64,000 bases of DNA from Molossus alvarezi (Eukaryota; Chordata; Mammalia; Chiroptera; Molossidae). Numbering within the stretch: the stretch's first letter is position 1; the number at the start of each line of letters is the position of its first letter. Below are positions 46,777 through 57,059 of this stretch, in pieces. Both the position numbers and the translations under genes were made by a program. Under the pieces are notes generated by a model. The model was not told where the DNA came from, ran no database searches, and saw only the letters and a program-made list of their open reading frames with translations. Location of the stretch: contig CM073889.1 in the NCBI GenBank assembly GCA_037176705.1, positions 51,019,596 to 51,083,595 of the forward strand. Reading direction: 5' to 3'.

Positions 46777-47256
46777 TGTTGTGGCAAAAAGTTGGTTAGT
46801 GGGAAAGGACAGGCTGCACACACTCAGAGGATTAAAAAAGGACAGTTTAATGTGCACCAGTGCTGTCCCAGTGGAGTCACGTCCAAAGGCTAAGCCCGAG
46901 CCCAGGTTTCAACCACCTTTTATACATGATGTGCCTCTGGGCATTTGGGGCCTTTTAGTTTCACTGTATTTTAGGTGATTGGCTGATGTACAGGAATTAC
47001 AAAAGCCAGGGGTGGAGTCTCTGCACTGCCTAATGGGGTTATCTGCACCTGGTTTGCCTTCTCAATTGGGGTGGAGCTCTCTTTCTTCTGTAGCTGCTTC
47101 CTGCTGGTTGTAGGTGTAGAGCTGTTCCTAAGTTCTGTTAGTGTGTTGAGAAATTGGGAAATAAGGGTAGGGATAAGTTCTATAGGACATGGTCAGGGCT
47201 ATTTGTTTGCCCATAATAGTTTGTATATGGTTTTGTAGAAAGAAAAGAAGGGCACA
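46777..47256 (-). repeat. ERV-minus 5' LTR
   Basis: The LTR ends at CA (minus strand) before the primer site. It contains CCAAT (46978-46982), TATAAAAGG (46916-46924) and polyadenylation signal ATTAAA (46846-46851) in the normal U3-R order and spacing. The outer end is not fixed: a VES SINE inserted at 47,257, and the true TG start may lie at or just beyond it. Confidence 0.75.
46916..46924 (-). promoter_or_regulatory. TATA box of ERV-minus LTR
   Basis: TATAAAAGG on the minus strand, ~54 bp downstream of CCAAT and ~65 bp upstream of ATTAAA. The arrangement is that of a class I ERV promoter. Confidence 0.75.
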
Positions 47257-47415
47257 TGCCTTGGCCAGTGTGGCTCAGCAGTTAGAGCATCGGCCTACGG
47301 TCCAGAGAGACCCAGGTTTGGTTCCTGCTAAGGGCACATACCTCAGTTGCAGTTTGTCCCCAGCCCCGGTTGGGTTGTGTGGGAGGCAGCCACTCGATGT
47401 GTCCCTTTCATGTCA

Positions 47416-47462
<47 letters not shown>

Positions 47463-47527
47463 CCACTCTATCTGAACAAAAAATGGAAATATATCCTCAG
47501 GTGAGGATAAAAAAAAAAAAAAAAAGA
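47257..47527 (+). mobile_element. VES SINE with 11-bp target duplication
   Basis: A full-length copy: TGCCTTGGCCAGTGTGGCTC head, B-box-like GGTTTGGTTCCTGC, a (CT)n run at 47,419-47,461, the ATCCTCAGGTGAGGATAAAA tail. AGAAGGGCACA flanks it at 47246-47256 and 47528-47538. It inserted at the outer edge of the ERV LTR. Confidence 0.95.
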
Positions 47528-47629
47528 AGAAGGGCACAGACAGGCTTCCAAAATGAGGCCAATATTGTATAATTAATTAGGTATTTAATAAGAAGTATGC
47601 CTAGGGCGGGGCTCTGTTGGTGGCCCTAG

Positions 47630-47687
47630 GCCCCTGGTGCACAGCACAGGGCCTGGCACACAACTGGGGTTTAATAAATGTTTCTCT
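47630..47687 (+). mobile_element. MIR-type 3' end relic
   Basis: GCACAGGGCCTGGCACACAA followed by TTTAATAAATGTTTCTCTG matches the conserved 3' end of MIR SINEs. Confidence 0.65.
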
Positions 47688-47688
47688 G

Positions 47689-47829
47689 GCCCTGGCAAGT
47701 TTGGTTCAGCAGTTGGAGCATCAGCCCAAGGACCAATGAGTCATGGGTTTGATTCCAGTCAAGGGCATGTACCTCAGTTGTGGCTCAGTCCTCGGCCCTG
47801 GTTGGAGTCATAAAAAAAAAAAAAAAAAA
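47689..47829 (+). mobile_element. VES SINE, 3'-shortened copy
   Basis: Head GCCCTGGCAAGTTTGGTTCA and B-box-like GGTTTGATTCCAGTC, then CTCGGCCCTGGTTGGAGTC directly joined to a ~18-bp A tail. The CT-rich part and tail hairpin are missing. Confidence 0.88.
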
Positions 47830-50157
47830 TGTATGTATGCCTATGAAAATAAGAGAAAAATGAAGATTAAGAATCACAACAAATTATAAACCAGTTTATA
47901 AACTTATAAGACTGTCAGTCTATAAGGCTTAAAGTTTCTTTTGCTAGAATGAAAACAAGCAATGACAATTGGAAAGCATCAAATGCTCAAGTGAATTTTA
48001 TATGTTGACATCATATAAGTCGTTTTTTAAAATTCTAAATTAAAGGATGGGAAATCAAAATTTAAAAAATGAAACAGTTTGGAGGGTTGATGACAACTGG
48101 AAGAATTCAGAAACCAGTTTAATCTCAGATAAAAACAAAACTTTAAATTTTGAAGACAACCAACTGTGCTAGAATCCAATATTCACAGTCAGGTATTGTG
48201 GTTTTTATTAAAACACAGTTTCTCTTTATAAAATCACCCTAATTTTTATCAAAGAGACTGCATTAGGTCTGATTTTAATTTAACCTGATTATTTGCATAA
48301 AAGTAACCAAAATTATCTACTGATAAGCTTTCTCAAGTTTGCTTGGCTGGAATATCAGTTATTCATAACGAATCCTTAGATTGAACTCTATGGATTTACT
48401 CAGGGGGTAGAAGCCCATGTCACAATTGCCGTCAGGCTGTGCCTGGAATACCTGCAGATTTGGATCATGTCTTCAAGTCCTTGAGGTCCCCAATGTGTTG
48501 AGATTCCTTGTCTGCTATCTTTCAAGAAAGCAATCTTTGTTCTATACCTGGAAAGAGTACCAAGCAAGATATCAGGCCATCCCCTGCAAGTGGCTTTTGA
48601 TAAGCTTCTATCAGTCTTGAGAATCAATTCCAATTGCTTAAAGCTTTTCTGCTGATATCCAAAGTCTAGTCATATCTCTCTTGATTATAAAATTTTGGTC
48701 AGAAATTTAGTTAAAATCACAACTGGAACCTGGTTTCATGTGTTCTATTTTATTTTTTAATTAATCAATTTATTTTTGTTAAAGATGTTTCTCCTATTTT
48801 AAAGAGAATCGATTCTTACTGCATTTATGCAAATATATTTCTATAAAAATAATACTTACTCATTGAGAGTTGCAAAATTTTGGAGGGATTAGGTAGGAAT
48901 AAAAATATAAATGATTCAATATTGCTTGAGGATATAGTTTACCAACTTGTTTTAGGAAAATAAAAATGAGCTTCCTTATATCTGAAAAAACAAAAAGATT
49001 TTCCATGAATCAAGTTATTTCTTAAAGTTTTGTATTTCAAAGAGGTGAACTGTTTAGAAATCTGCAATCTAGAGTAAATCAGAGGAGTCCTTTTTACAAA
49101 CATTTCCAAAGATGCAACATATTTGCAAATGCATGACAGTAAAACAATGACTGCCTATGAATGATGAAATTTAAAATGACATAGTTGTAGACTTAATTAT
49201 AATTCAATTGATAAAGACCTATGTTTTTTGGTAAGATATAATATTCAAGATAACAATATCTTGGTAAATAATAGTTATTATAAAATGACATAAAAGAACA
49301 ATATAAAGGTCACGTTTTCAGATTCAATACACAATTTCAATATATATATAAAAAACAAATAATATATGCAAGATTTTAAAACACTGCACATGGCTCATTT
49401 GAAGTATATATTGAGCACTAAAAACAATTCATAAATATCCCAATGCATGTGTCACAAACACCTAGAGTACACTGCCAGATGCCCTCATAGGAAACCATCA
49501 ATTTTGGCTTGTTTGGTGTCACTTATGACACCTGCTACCTTTGAGTTTCCTGTTTGACCTTGGCTTTGAATATTTGTAAGTTTTTTTCCTAGAGCAGGAT
49601 AAAAATTTTAGAACATGCATTTTAATAAAAATATATGTATACAAATAGAACATAGTTATTATTATTGTTAATTTTTATTTAGAAAAGCTTCCCATGTAAT
49701 CTCAAGTGTCTTTCATAGGACTGATTTGTTTTAAATTTTTTATAAGGAGAGAGAATAAATATTTGAGGTATTCCAGGGCCCATAGTAATAACTCAAAGTC
49801 ATTTCTCAGTTAAAAGAGTCTACTAATATTTAAACTTTGGGAAGATTGTCAAATATACTTAACCAAAAGATCATGGCATAAACTCTTTGTAAATTTAGAT
49901 AAAACAAACACATATTGTATGGTAATAATGGTACAAAGCAGAAATCAAACTTAAACTGGTTTTACTATCAAAAATTTTGTGTAGACCACAGGGTCTTGTT
50001 TAACCTACATAAGTATTTTATCTCTTTAGACCAATAAAATATAACTTGTTAGTAATGCCATCCAGAGGCAGAAAATACACCATATATAACACAGAGAAAC
50101 ATGCATCACATAAATGACTATGCACATAATCTGAATTACTAATTTTTGTAAATATGC
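47830..50157. other. AT-rich intergenic, no gene recognised
   Basis: About 2.3 kb of AT-rich sequence. Frames at 48400-48633 and 48417-48620 overlap antisense and show no domain. A short L1-3'-end-like phrase (TTTGTTAAAGATGTTTCTCC) appears near 48,775. Confidence 0.5.
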
Positions 50158-50170
50158 AAGATTTTTTTCT
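50158..50170. repeat. L1-i target-site duplication, left copy
   Basis: AAGATTTTTTTCT is repeated at 50429-50441. Confidence 0.85.
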
Positions 50171-50428
50171 CACTTATTTTTGGAATATAATTAACTAAAC
50201 AAACTGATGAACAAAATTGACCCTGAGACAAAGAGGTAGGGTACAGACTGACAAACCTCAGAAGAGGGGGCTTGGGGGGTGGGGAGAGATAAATCACAGA
50301 CCATATATGCATGTATGCATAACTAATGGACATAGAAACAAAGCTGGGGATAGGGAGGTGGGTGTCAATGGCGGGATAAGGAGAAACATCTGTAACAAAA
50401 ACAAATTAATATAAATAATTTTTTTAAA
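50171..50428 (+). mobile_element. 5'-truncated LINE-1 3' end (copy i)
   Basis: A 258-bp L1 tail: last ORF2 bases (CACTTATTTTTGGAATATAA), 3' UTR with a G-rich stretch (GGGGGCTTGGGGGGTGGGGA), ATATGCATGTATGCATAAC and an A/T tail. It is flanked by a 13-bp target duplication. Confidence 0.92.
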
Positions 50429-50441
50429 AAGATTTTTTTCT
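50429..50441. repeat. L1-i target-site duplication, right copy
   Basis: AAGATTTTTTTCT, identical to 50158-50170. Confidence 0.85.
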
Positions 50442-50773
50442 TATTTGATTTAGATAACTTTTAAGAAAGCTGGAAAAAGGATAGAAGGTATTAATTACTA
50501 AGCAAGAAGATCTGTTAAGACTCTCAATGAAAGTATCAAGTGCTGTGAATGAGTGGTGGAAATTAAGAAATTAAGCAATAGAAGAGAGCCTGCCTGGGGG
50601 CTGCTTCAGCTCCCTAAAAGTAATATAGAAAAGAAGTGAGATTTGGTGGGGCTGCTTTGGCTCACTGAAAATACAGAAACTCCAGTGACCTAAGATGCAA
50701 TATAAGAGTGAGGCTGTCCAAATTAATGTAATAACTGTTTCAGATATAAGTAGCCTGTGGATGTGTTTAACCA

Positions 50774-51010
50774 GTGTCCTGAGGGTGGCTTTGCCAATGA
50801 TCAAGGCATTAGATGCTCTGAGGATGGATTTACCTGGCTCAGACAAAAGATTTAATAATGAAGGTGGTTTAAACCACAGATGTGTTACCCTGTGCTCTGA
50901 AGGTGGACTTACCAATGACCAGGACATTAGACAGATGCCCTGGGCATGGATTTATCCCACTTGGGCAGGGGACTCAACTCTATACTGGTCAAACAAGCAG
51001 GAGAAAAGTG
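50774..51010 (+). repeat. diverged ~118-bp tandem repeat
   Basis: GTGTCCTGAGGGTGGCTTTG / CCAATGATCAAGGCATTAGA / GGATGGATTTACCTGGCTC (from 50774) recurs 118 bp later as GTGCTCTGAAGGTGGACTTA / CCAATGACCAGGACATTAGA / GCATGGATTTATCCCACTT (from 50892). A third weak unit may start near 51,040. It lies ~420 bp upstream of the plus-strand ERV LTR. The origin is unknown. Confidence 0.7.
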
Positions 51011-51726
51011 GTTTCTTCCAACATCAGGGGTGATCAGGTAGGTCTTGACTCACTGGACCATGTCACCAGGTATAACCTGGGGATGGTTATGGGGGTAGGT
51101 GACTCCATGTCCAGAGGTCAGGTTTACCTTTTATCTCAACATTGATGAATCTTGAGGAAGGACTTGCTCCACAGCTGGCACGCAGATAACCCCCACATTG
51201 ATGAGTGTGAGAGAAAGCATAATAAAAGCAATTCTAGGTCCATCAGAAAAAAATTAAGTAGAGGTAGGGAACTGAAACCTGACTTTGGTTTCTCTACAGA
51301 CTTAAAACTTTCATGAATTTTTACAACCTTCTATAATTTACACAAACATTTTTTTACCCATTCAAAAATAACCATCATTAGAATAACTCAATTTCAATCC
51401 TTGTCCTGTAAAAAATAAAACAAAATGTATTTCTGTTGAGCTAGGCCCCTTAGCTAAGGCAAATAAGCAACTCCATTTTTATTGGCAGTAGACCTTCCTT
51501 GATATATTTTCAATAATAGGTTGATTACCCCTAGAAGTAAAAGAACTTTGCCTAAAGTTATGGTTGACCTACATAATGGGATGTATCTTGTAGTTTCTGA
51601 GTATCAGGAACTGAAAATCATAAGTGCAGTGATTAATGCTTATCTTGGCTTCTGTAATAATTGCCTTTGTACCCACTATTGTACAGGTTCCCTGAGGAGG
51701 AGACAAAAGGAAATGTGACTTCTGTC

Positions 51727-51734
51727 TTTAAAAG
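51727..51734 (+). promoter_or_regulatory. TATA-like element of ERV-plus LTR
   Basis: TTTAAAAG, ~68 bp before AATAAA. Weaker than the TATA box of the other ERV. Confidence 0.5.
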
Positions 51735-51798
51735 CAAACTAGTAAGAATGTTCAGGATTGCCAATTTGGGTAATGTCTGCCCCTGCAGCCCACCGGTG

Positions 51799-51804
51799 AA
51801 TAAA
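51799..51804 (+). terminator. ERV-plus LTR polyadenylation signal
   Basis: AATAAA in the R-region position, 62 bp before the LTR end. Confidence 0.75.
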
Positions 51805-51868
51805 GTGCTCCTTTTATTTACAATTCAACTGTGCATCTCTGATTGTCTCGCTGGCACGCTATAACATT

Positions 51869-51886
51869 TGGAGGCCCCAGCGAGAT
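51869..51886 (+). other. ERV-plus primer-binding site, tRNA-Thr type
   Basis: TGGAGGCCCCAGCGAGAT starts 2 nt after the LTR's CA. It matches all 18 bases of the complement of a mammalian tRNA-Thr(UGU) 3' end as I remember it. Thr-primed class I ERVs exist (HERV-T/S71 group); this is a family clue, not an assignment. Confidence 0.82.
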
Positions 51887-52090
51887 CCTTGGTGCTTTGT
51901 GACATGAGGGGCTAGACACATGATGGGTGACCTCTCCTGGTTTGGCCAATGAACACCTAGAGGTCTTTAGGGGAGGCACTACCTGAGACATTTTAGGGTC
52001 ACGAAGATCCTACTTAGATTTCCAGTGAACAGCCCAAAGATGCCAAGATGTCCCCAAAAGATTTTAGGAGACTTGGAAAAAAAGCCTCTG

Positions 52091-52099
52091 GAGGTAAGT
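52091..52099 (+). promoter_or_regulatory. ERV-plus leader splice donor
   Basis: GAG|GTAAGT is a consensus 5' splice site 208 bp after the primer site, where gammaretroviruses place the donor for env mRNA. Functional use is inferred. Confidence 0.6.
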
Positions 52100-52269
52100 T
52101 CTGTTGGGGTGACTAGTCTTTCTGGGTGAGAGGAAGAGGGCCGGACATGGCACAACCTCTTCTCTCCTGGGATTCCCCTAAGATGTTAGGGTGGTTCAAT
52201 TCTGGCAAATTCTGTTCCCTCAGGCCCACCTGAGTAACACAAGTTTTTTGTGGGGCTTTTAACTTTGGG

Positions 52270-53480
52270 GAGTTGAAGATAGTGATCCTGGGCATGGGAG
52301 CTAGGTGTTCTTGGAGAGAGTTGAAAAACACTCTGCCCCACATAAACACACATACTAGGATGTTGCTTCCCTTTCCTGCACTCTTTTGGCAACTCTGGGT
52401 CAGAGAAAAGGTGCCTGGGTATGGCAGATGGAGACAAGGGGGAAAAGGGCTCCATTCTCACAACCCCATAGTGTAGGAAGCAGAGGGGGCTTCTGTGGGG
52501 AAGGCCATCTTGCCTCTGAGGGAAGTTCCCCCAACAGGTGGGAATCTAGCAGGGGTGACCATTTATGGTCTATGTTCTATTCTCCACAAGTGATCTTTAT
52601 AACTAGAGAGTGTAGACCCCATCCTCATCTCAGAAAAGCTGCAGGTCCTCATCAGCCTCCTAGAAACAATCTTTTACACTCACAGGCCAAATTGAGGTCA
52701 CTGCCAGCAGCTCTTGGCAACCCACTTTGCCTCAGAGAGAGGGATAGAATTAAACTAGAGGCCAAAAAGGTGGTTTTGGGCCCCAGTGGGTGGGGAATCC
52801 TTAGAGAAAAATAGACATGAAATTGATGGCATATTTCCTACCCTCAGGCCCAATTGGAACCCCAATACCACTGCAGAAAAAAATTCACTGGACACTTTTC
52901 ACTGGTACTTATTGAAGGGACTAAAGGTGGCTGCTAGAGAGCCTACTAATTTATTCAATGTATCAGAAGTAATTCAAGGCCTGCAGGAATCTCCTACTTA
53001 GAGTGACTTTGTCAAGTGTACCAAGTGTACATTCCAATAGACCTGGATACTCCAGAAAATCCAGCGGGCAGTAAATATGGCCTTTGTTACTCAGTCAGCC
53101 CAAGATATTAGGAAAAACCTCCAGAAACTAGAAGGTTTCAAAGAAATGAACTGCTCTCAACTGGTTGAGATAGCTCAGAAAGTATATAACAATAGAGACA
53201 CCCTGGGGAAAAACAAGACAAAAGAATAGCCAAGGTGTTAGTAGCAGCTTTAAGGTAAACAGGGACCATGAGAAAAGATTACCATAGGAGGACAAACACA
53301 AGAATGCATGGGGACGGCAGACCTCAGCCCCAATTGGGAAAGAATCAATGTACTTATTGCAAGAAAGAGGGACATTGGAAATAAAAATGTCCAAATCAAC
53401 CAGATAGGAAAAATGAGAGAAATATACACACCCCAGCCATCCTTAACTTAGAGGAATTACAGGGCCAGGGCTCATTTCAA
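52270..53480 (+). pseudogene. ERV-plus gag relic
   Basis: Capsid similarity starts near 52,600 and is best at 52,840-53,000 (FHWYLLKGLKVAAREPTNL, then VSEVIQGLQESPT). It continues in another frame at ~53,075 (AFVTQSAQDIRKNLQKLEGF). The nucleocapsid zinc knuckle is at 53349-53390 with all C, C, H, C positions kept, but its twelfth codon is TAA (53382-53384). Matrix is not delimited; an ATG in the 52,270-52,300 area is only a candidate start. Several frameshifts. Confidence 0.88.
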
Positions 53481-53499
53481 CTCAGCCTCTGACAGCCCA

Positions 53500-53885
53500 G
53501 GATTATTGCACAGGTAGGGGGCAAATCAGTTAATGTCTTAATAGATACAGGGGCTACACATTCAGTCCTAACTGAGCCTCTGGGTCCACTAACAACTAAG
53601 AAGACTTCAGTTCAAGGAGTGACAGGTCAGACTGCCCTCTATCCTACTACCAGAACTGTAAATCTTAGAAAAGGCACTGTTACACACTCCTTCTTAGTTA
53701 TGCCTGAATTTGTGTATTGTCTGTTGCGGTGTGATCTCCTCTGAAAGTATACAGGCTACAATATCATTTGTTGGAGAAGAAGCACACCTTACTGTAAACC
53801 TGAAACATCAAGACCAACTCTCATTTTACCCTTCAAAAATACTTGTAACCTGCCCTTTGTCAACGAAATATCTTTTATAGGAAGA
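53500..53885 (+). pseudogene. ERV-plus protease relic
   Basis: The aspartic protease active site DTGA is intact at 53544-53555 within VNVLIDTGATHSVL. A flap-type region and VTHSFLVMPE follow. The C-terminal GRDLL motif is damaged, with a TGA near 53,743. Confidence 0.88.
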
Positions 53886-55290
53886 AACCTCAGGACCGCC
53901 AAAAACAGACCCTGAAATATTGGCTTACATGAAGGAATTACAATATCTCTTTCCTTCTGTCTGGACTGAAAGAAACTCTCCCAGACTAGCTAGCCACCAA
54001 CCACCAATTGCGATTCAACTGCTTGCCACGGTGACTCTGATTAGGGTAAGACAATAACCCATGAGCCACAAAGTAAAGAAGGGCATTGCCCCTCATATTC
54101 ATAGGCTGCAGGAGGCTGCAATTCTGGTTCCCTGTCAATAATTGTGGAATACACCCTTTTTTCCAGTTTTGAAACCTGGCACCAAAGACTTTAGGCCAGT
54201 GCAAGATTTGAGGTAAGTAAAAAAATGGATCAAGACCATACACCTGACGGTCCCAAACCTCTATACTCTATTGAGCCTTCTTCCACCAGGACACCTATTC
54301 TATACAGTTCTGGATTTAAAGGATGCCTTCTTTAGCATCCCTTTAGCCTCAGTTAGCCAGCCTATTTTTGCATGTGAGTGGATAGATTCTGAGGAAGGAT
54401 TTTTGGGACAGTTAACCTGATTAAGACTACCCCCAAGGCTTTAAGAACTCCACTACTCTATTTGATGAGGCCCAGTTCTGACTTACAGGCCTTTAAACAA
54501 AAGCACCCTAAATATATCCTACTCCAATATGTAGATGACCTTCTCCTAGTGGCAAAAGACAAGGAGAGTTGCCAAAAAGGTACTGAGCACCTCCTGGGCA
54601 CCCTACAGACATTAGGGTACTGGATCTCAGCCAAAAAGTCTCAATTATGTTTCTTAAAAGTTCAATACATGGGATATAAGATCATCAAGGGCCAACAGAC
54701 TCTCTCCTCTAGCCGCATAGAGGCAATCTTGCAGATCCTGGCCCCAAAAACCAAGAAACAAGTCCAGGAAATTCTGAGGGCAGTATGACACTGCCTCCTA
54801 TGGATCCCAGGATTTGCAGCCATTTCTAAGCCTCTGTATATAAGGGGCAGTACTTATAACTTGGACTGAGACAGAACAGAAAGCCTTCAAGACTTTAAAA
54901 AGGACCTTAACTTTAGCACCTGCTCTTGCCCTACCAAATATAACAAAACCCTTCCATTTATACATAAGTGAGGCAAGAGCCATTGCAAAGGGAGTCCTCA
55001 CTGAAAATCTGGGACCCTGGAAGAGACCAGTAGCCTACTTATCCAAAAAGACTAGATCCTGTAGCAACCAAACGGTCTGCCTGCCTCAGAGCAATAGCAG
55101 CTACTGCACTCCTAGTAAAGGAAGCAGACAAGTTAACTCTAGGGCAAGAGTTAGATTTAACTGCACCCCATGTGGTTGAAGCTCTCCTCTGGAGTGCTCC
55201 AGAGTGCTGTATGTCAAACACTCTAGTCACCCAGCTCCAGGAGCTCCTGGATCAACCCCACCTCAAATTTCATAAAACATTGACCATCAA
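53886..55290 (+). pseudogene. ERV-plus reverse transcriptase relic
   Basis: RT motifs in order: FRPVQDLR (~54,192), motif A LDLKDAFF (54308-54333), and YVDD catalytic motif at 54528-54539 in a 108-codon open stretch (54462-54788) that also covers the thumb start. The connection region follows to ~55,290 (AWKRPVAYLSKK-like sequence near 55,020-55,050). Stops and frameshifts occur before and after. It cannot make an active enzyme. Confidence 0.92.
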
Positions 55291-55860
55291 TCCTGCCAGC
55301 CTGCTCCTCATTGATGACTCAAATAAATCTCTACATGACTGCCTGGAAGTAATTGACACAGTGCAGACTGCCAACCCAGACCTCAAGGATATCCCACTGC
55401 CATCATCAGATGAGTTATTGTTCACAGAAATGAGCAGCTATATTCAAGACGAAATCAGGTATGTTGGGGCATCACTAGTAACTCTAGACCATGTTATTTG
55501 GTCCAAGTCATTGAGTAGGGGAACTTCAGCCTCATGGGCTGAACTTATAGCCCTGATCCAGGCCCTACATGGGGGACTGAATAAATCAGTAACTATCTAT
55601 ACAGATAGTAGGTATGCCTTTGCCACAATACATGTACATAGTGCCATTTATCAGGAACAAAGACTTCTGACCTCAGCTGGAAAAGATATTAAAAATAAAG
55701 TAGAAATTCTTGCCTTATTAGATGCAATTTTGTTACCAAAAGCTGTAGCTATATTACATTGTAAAGGACATCAAAGAGGGAACTCCATAGAGACACAGGA
55801 AAATAGTGCTGCAGATCAGAAAGCTCAAAAGTCAGCCTAAAACCAGTGGGGCCTCTCCAT
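55291..55860 (+). pseudogene. ERV-plus RNase H relic
   Basis: Part of a 222-codon open stretch (55172-55840), the longest in the ERV. It has SWAELIALIQAL (catalytic Glu region), IYTDSRYAFATIHVH (catalytic Asp) and ILHCKGHQRG near the C-terminus. The first catalytic Asp region (LLIDDSNKSLHD) is less clear. The domain joins directly to the RT connection, as in gammaretroviral pol. Confidence 0.9.
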
Positions 55861-56995
55861 ATATTAATTGCCATGCCAAACCCAAGTTTGCCTTCAACTC
55901 CTACTTACACTGGGTCAGAAAATGACTTAGCCAAGCAAAAACAAGCCATGAAGGAAATCAATGGATGGTGGACACTGCCTGATTAAAGGTTGTTGGTACC
56001 AGAGGCTCTATGGAGAACTTTAGTTAATCAGCTGTACCAAACCACTCATTTAGGCTACATCAAGCTTACTGAACTCCTAGAGGCAGATACTTCATACACA
56101 ATTTAGACAATATTATAGATAACACTGTTTCCAGGTGCACAACCTGTGCCCAAGTTAATGCTAATCAGGGTAGAAAAGCTCCCCTTGGAATTTGGCCTCA
56201 GGGAACCTTCCCAAGGGAACATTGGCAAGTAGATTTTATAGACATTAAGCCCCCAGCATCAGGATATAATACCTCCTGGTTTACTTAGACACTTTCTCTG
56301 GGTGGGTTGAGACTTAACCTACTAAAACAGAGATAGCCACCATTGTACTTAAAAAATTACTCTAAGAAACCATGCCTAGATTTGGGTTACCTTTGACCCT
56401 AGGGTCAGACAATGGCCCCATCTTTGTAGCAAGAATATCACAGGACATAGCCAAGGTCCTAAATAATAACTGGAAACTCCATTATGCCTACCAACCCCAA
56501 CACTCAAGGCAGATAGAGAGCATGAACAGAACCTTAAAGGAAACCTTAACCAAATTTACTTTAGAAACAGGTGAAAACTGGACCACTCTGCTCCCCTTTG
56601 CCCTCTTACGAGCAAGATGTACCCCATACTAGGAGGGATTCTCCCCTTATGAAATTATATATGACAGACCTCATCCCATTCTTCCCCAGCTCAGAGAAGA
56701 ATTGAAAGCTGAAATTCACAACTGCTTCTTACTCAAGTTCTTTCAGGCCCTGTGGTTCATTCAGAAGGCTGTCCATAAGCATGTCCATGATGCCTTGCCT
56801 GTACCTATCTCAGACCCTGTTCATCCTTTTCAGCCTGGGGACTCAGTGTGCGTAAAGAAGTTCATCACCCAGGGAATAACTTCAGCTCGGAAGCAACCAC
56901 ACACTGTCATGCTGACCACCCCAACAGCAATAAAGGTTAATGGCATTTTAACCTGGTTACACCACTCTTGGCTGAGGACAGAAAAGACAATGTGA
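55861..56995 (+). pseudogene. ERV-plus integrase relic
   Basis: The zinc-binding N-terminus is seen as TTHLGYIKL and RCTTCAQVNANQG. The catalytic triad positions are present: Asp in WQVDFIDIKP (~56,226), Asp in GSDNGP (56402-56419) and Glu at 56516-56518 ([11 protein letters not shown]). The C-terminal part at 56702-56995 (HTVMLTTPTAIKVNG, WLHHSWLR) matches the gammaretroviral integrase end. Three or more frame breaks separate these pieces. Confidence 0.92.
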
Positions 56996-57059
56996 ACAGC
57001 AGAAGAGATTCAGGACCCCTGAAGATAAGACTCTTACATTCATCAGGACCTTAATTTCT

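Larger units (their letters stand above)
43920..47256 (-). mobile_element. class I ERV remnant, minus strand (5' LTR to RT)
   Basis: Read on the minus strand from right to left: LTR (46777 to ~47256), primer site, leader, gag (capsid and zinc knuckle), protease, and the first part of reverse transcriptase, then truncation. The gene order and motifs are gammaretrovirus-like (class I). No 3' half or 3' LTR is present, and L1-h adjoins the broken end. It is an old, inactive copy. Confidence 0.88.
51434..51866 (+). repeat. ERV-plus 5' LTR
   Basis: 433 bp from TGTTGAGCTAGGCCCC to ...CACGCTATAACA, with TG...CA ends. It has a TATA-like TTTAAAAG at 51727-51734 and polyadenylation signal AATAAA at 51799-51804, ~65-70 bp apart, as in the other ERV. 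The right end is fixed by the primer site. The left end is inferred from the TG and cannot be checked, because no 3' LTR lies in the window. Confidence 0.8.

Noticed and set aside
47830..50157. hidden old L1 or gene in the AT-rich stretch
   Set aside because: Only a short L1-end-like phrase near 48,775 is visible. Nothing else could be supported.
55172..55840. 222-codon open frame as a possible domesticated gene
   Set aside because: It is an RNase H segment of pol with broken neighbours on both sides. Openness alone over this length in one copy does not show selection; a dN/dS test on relatives would be needed.
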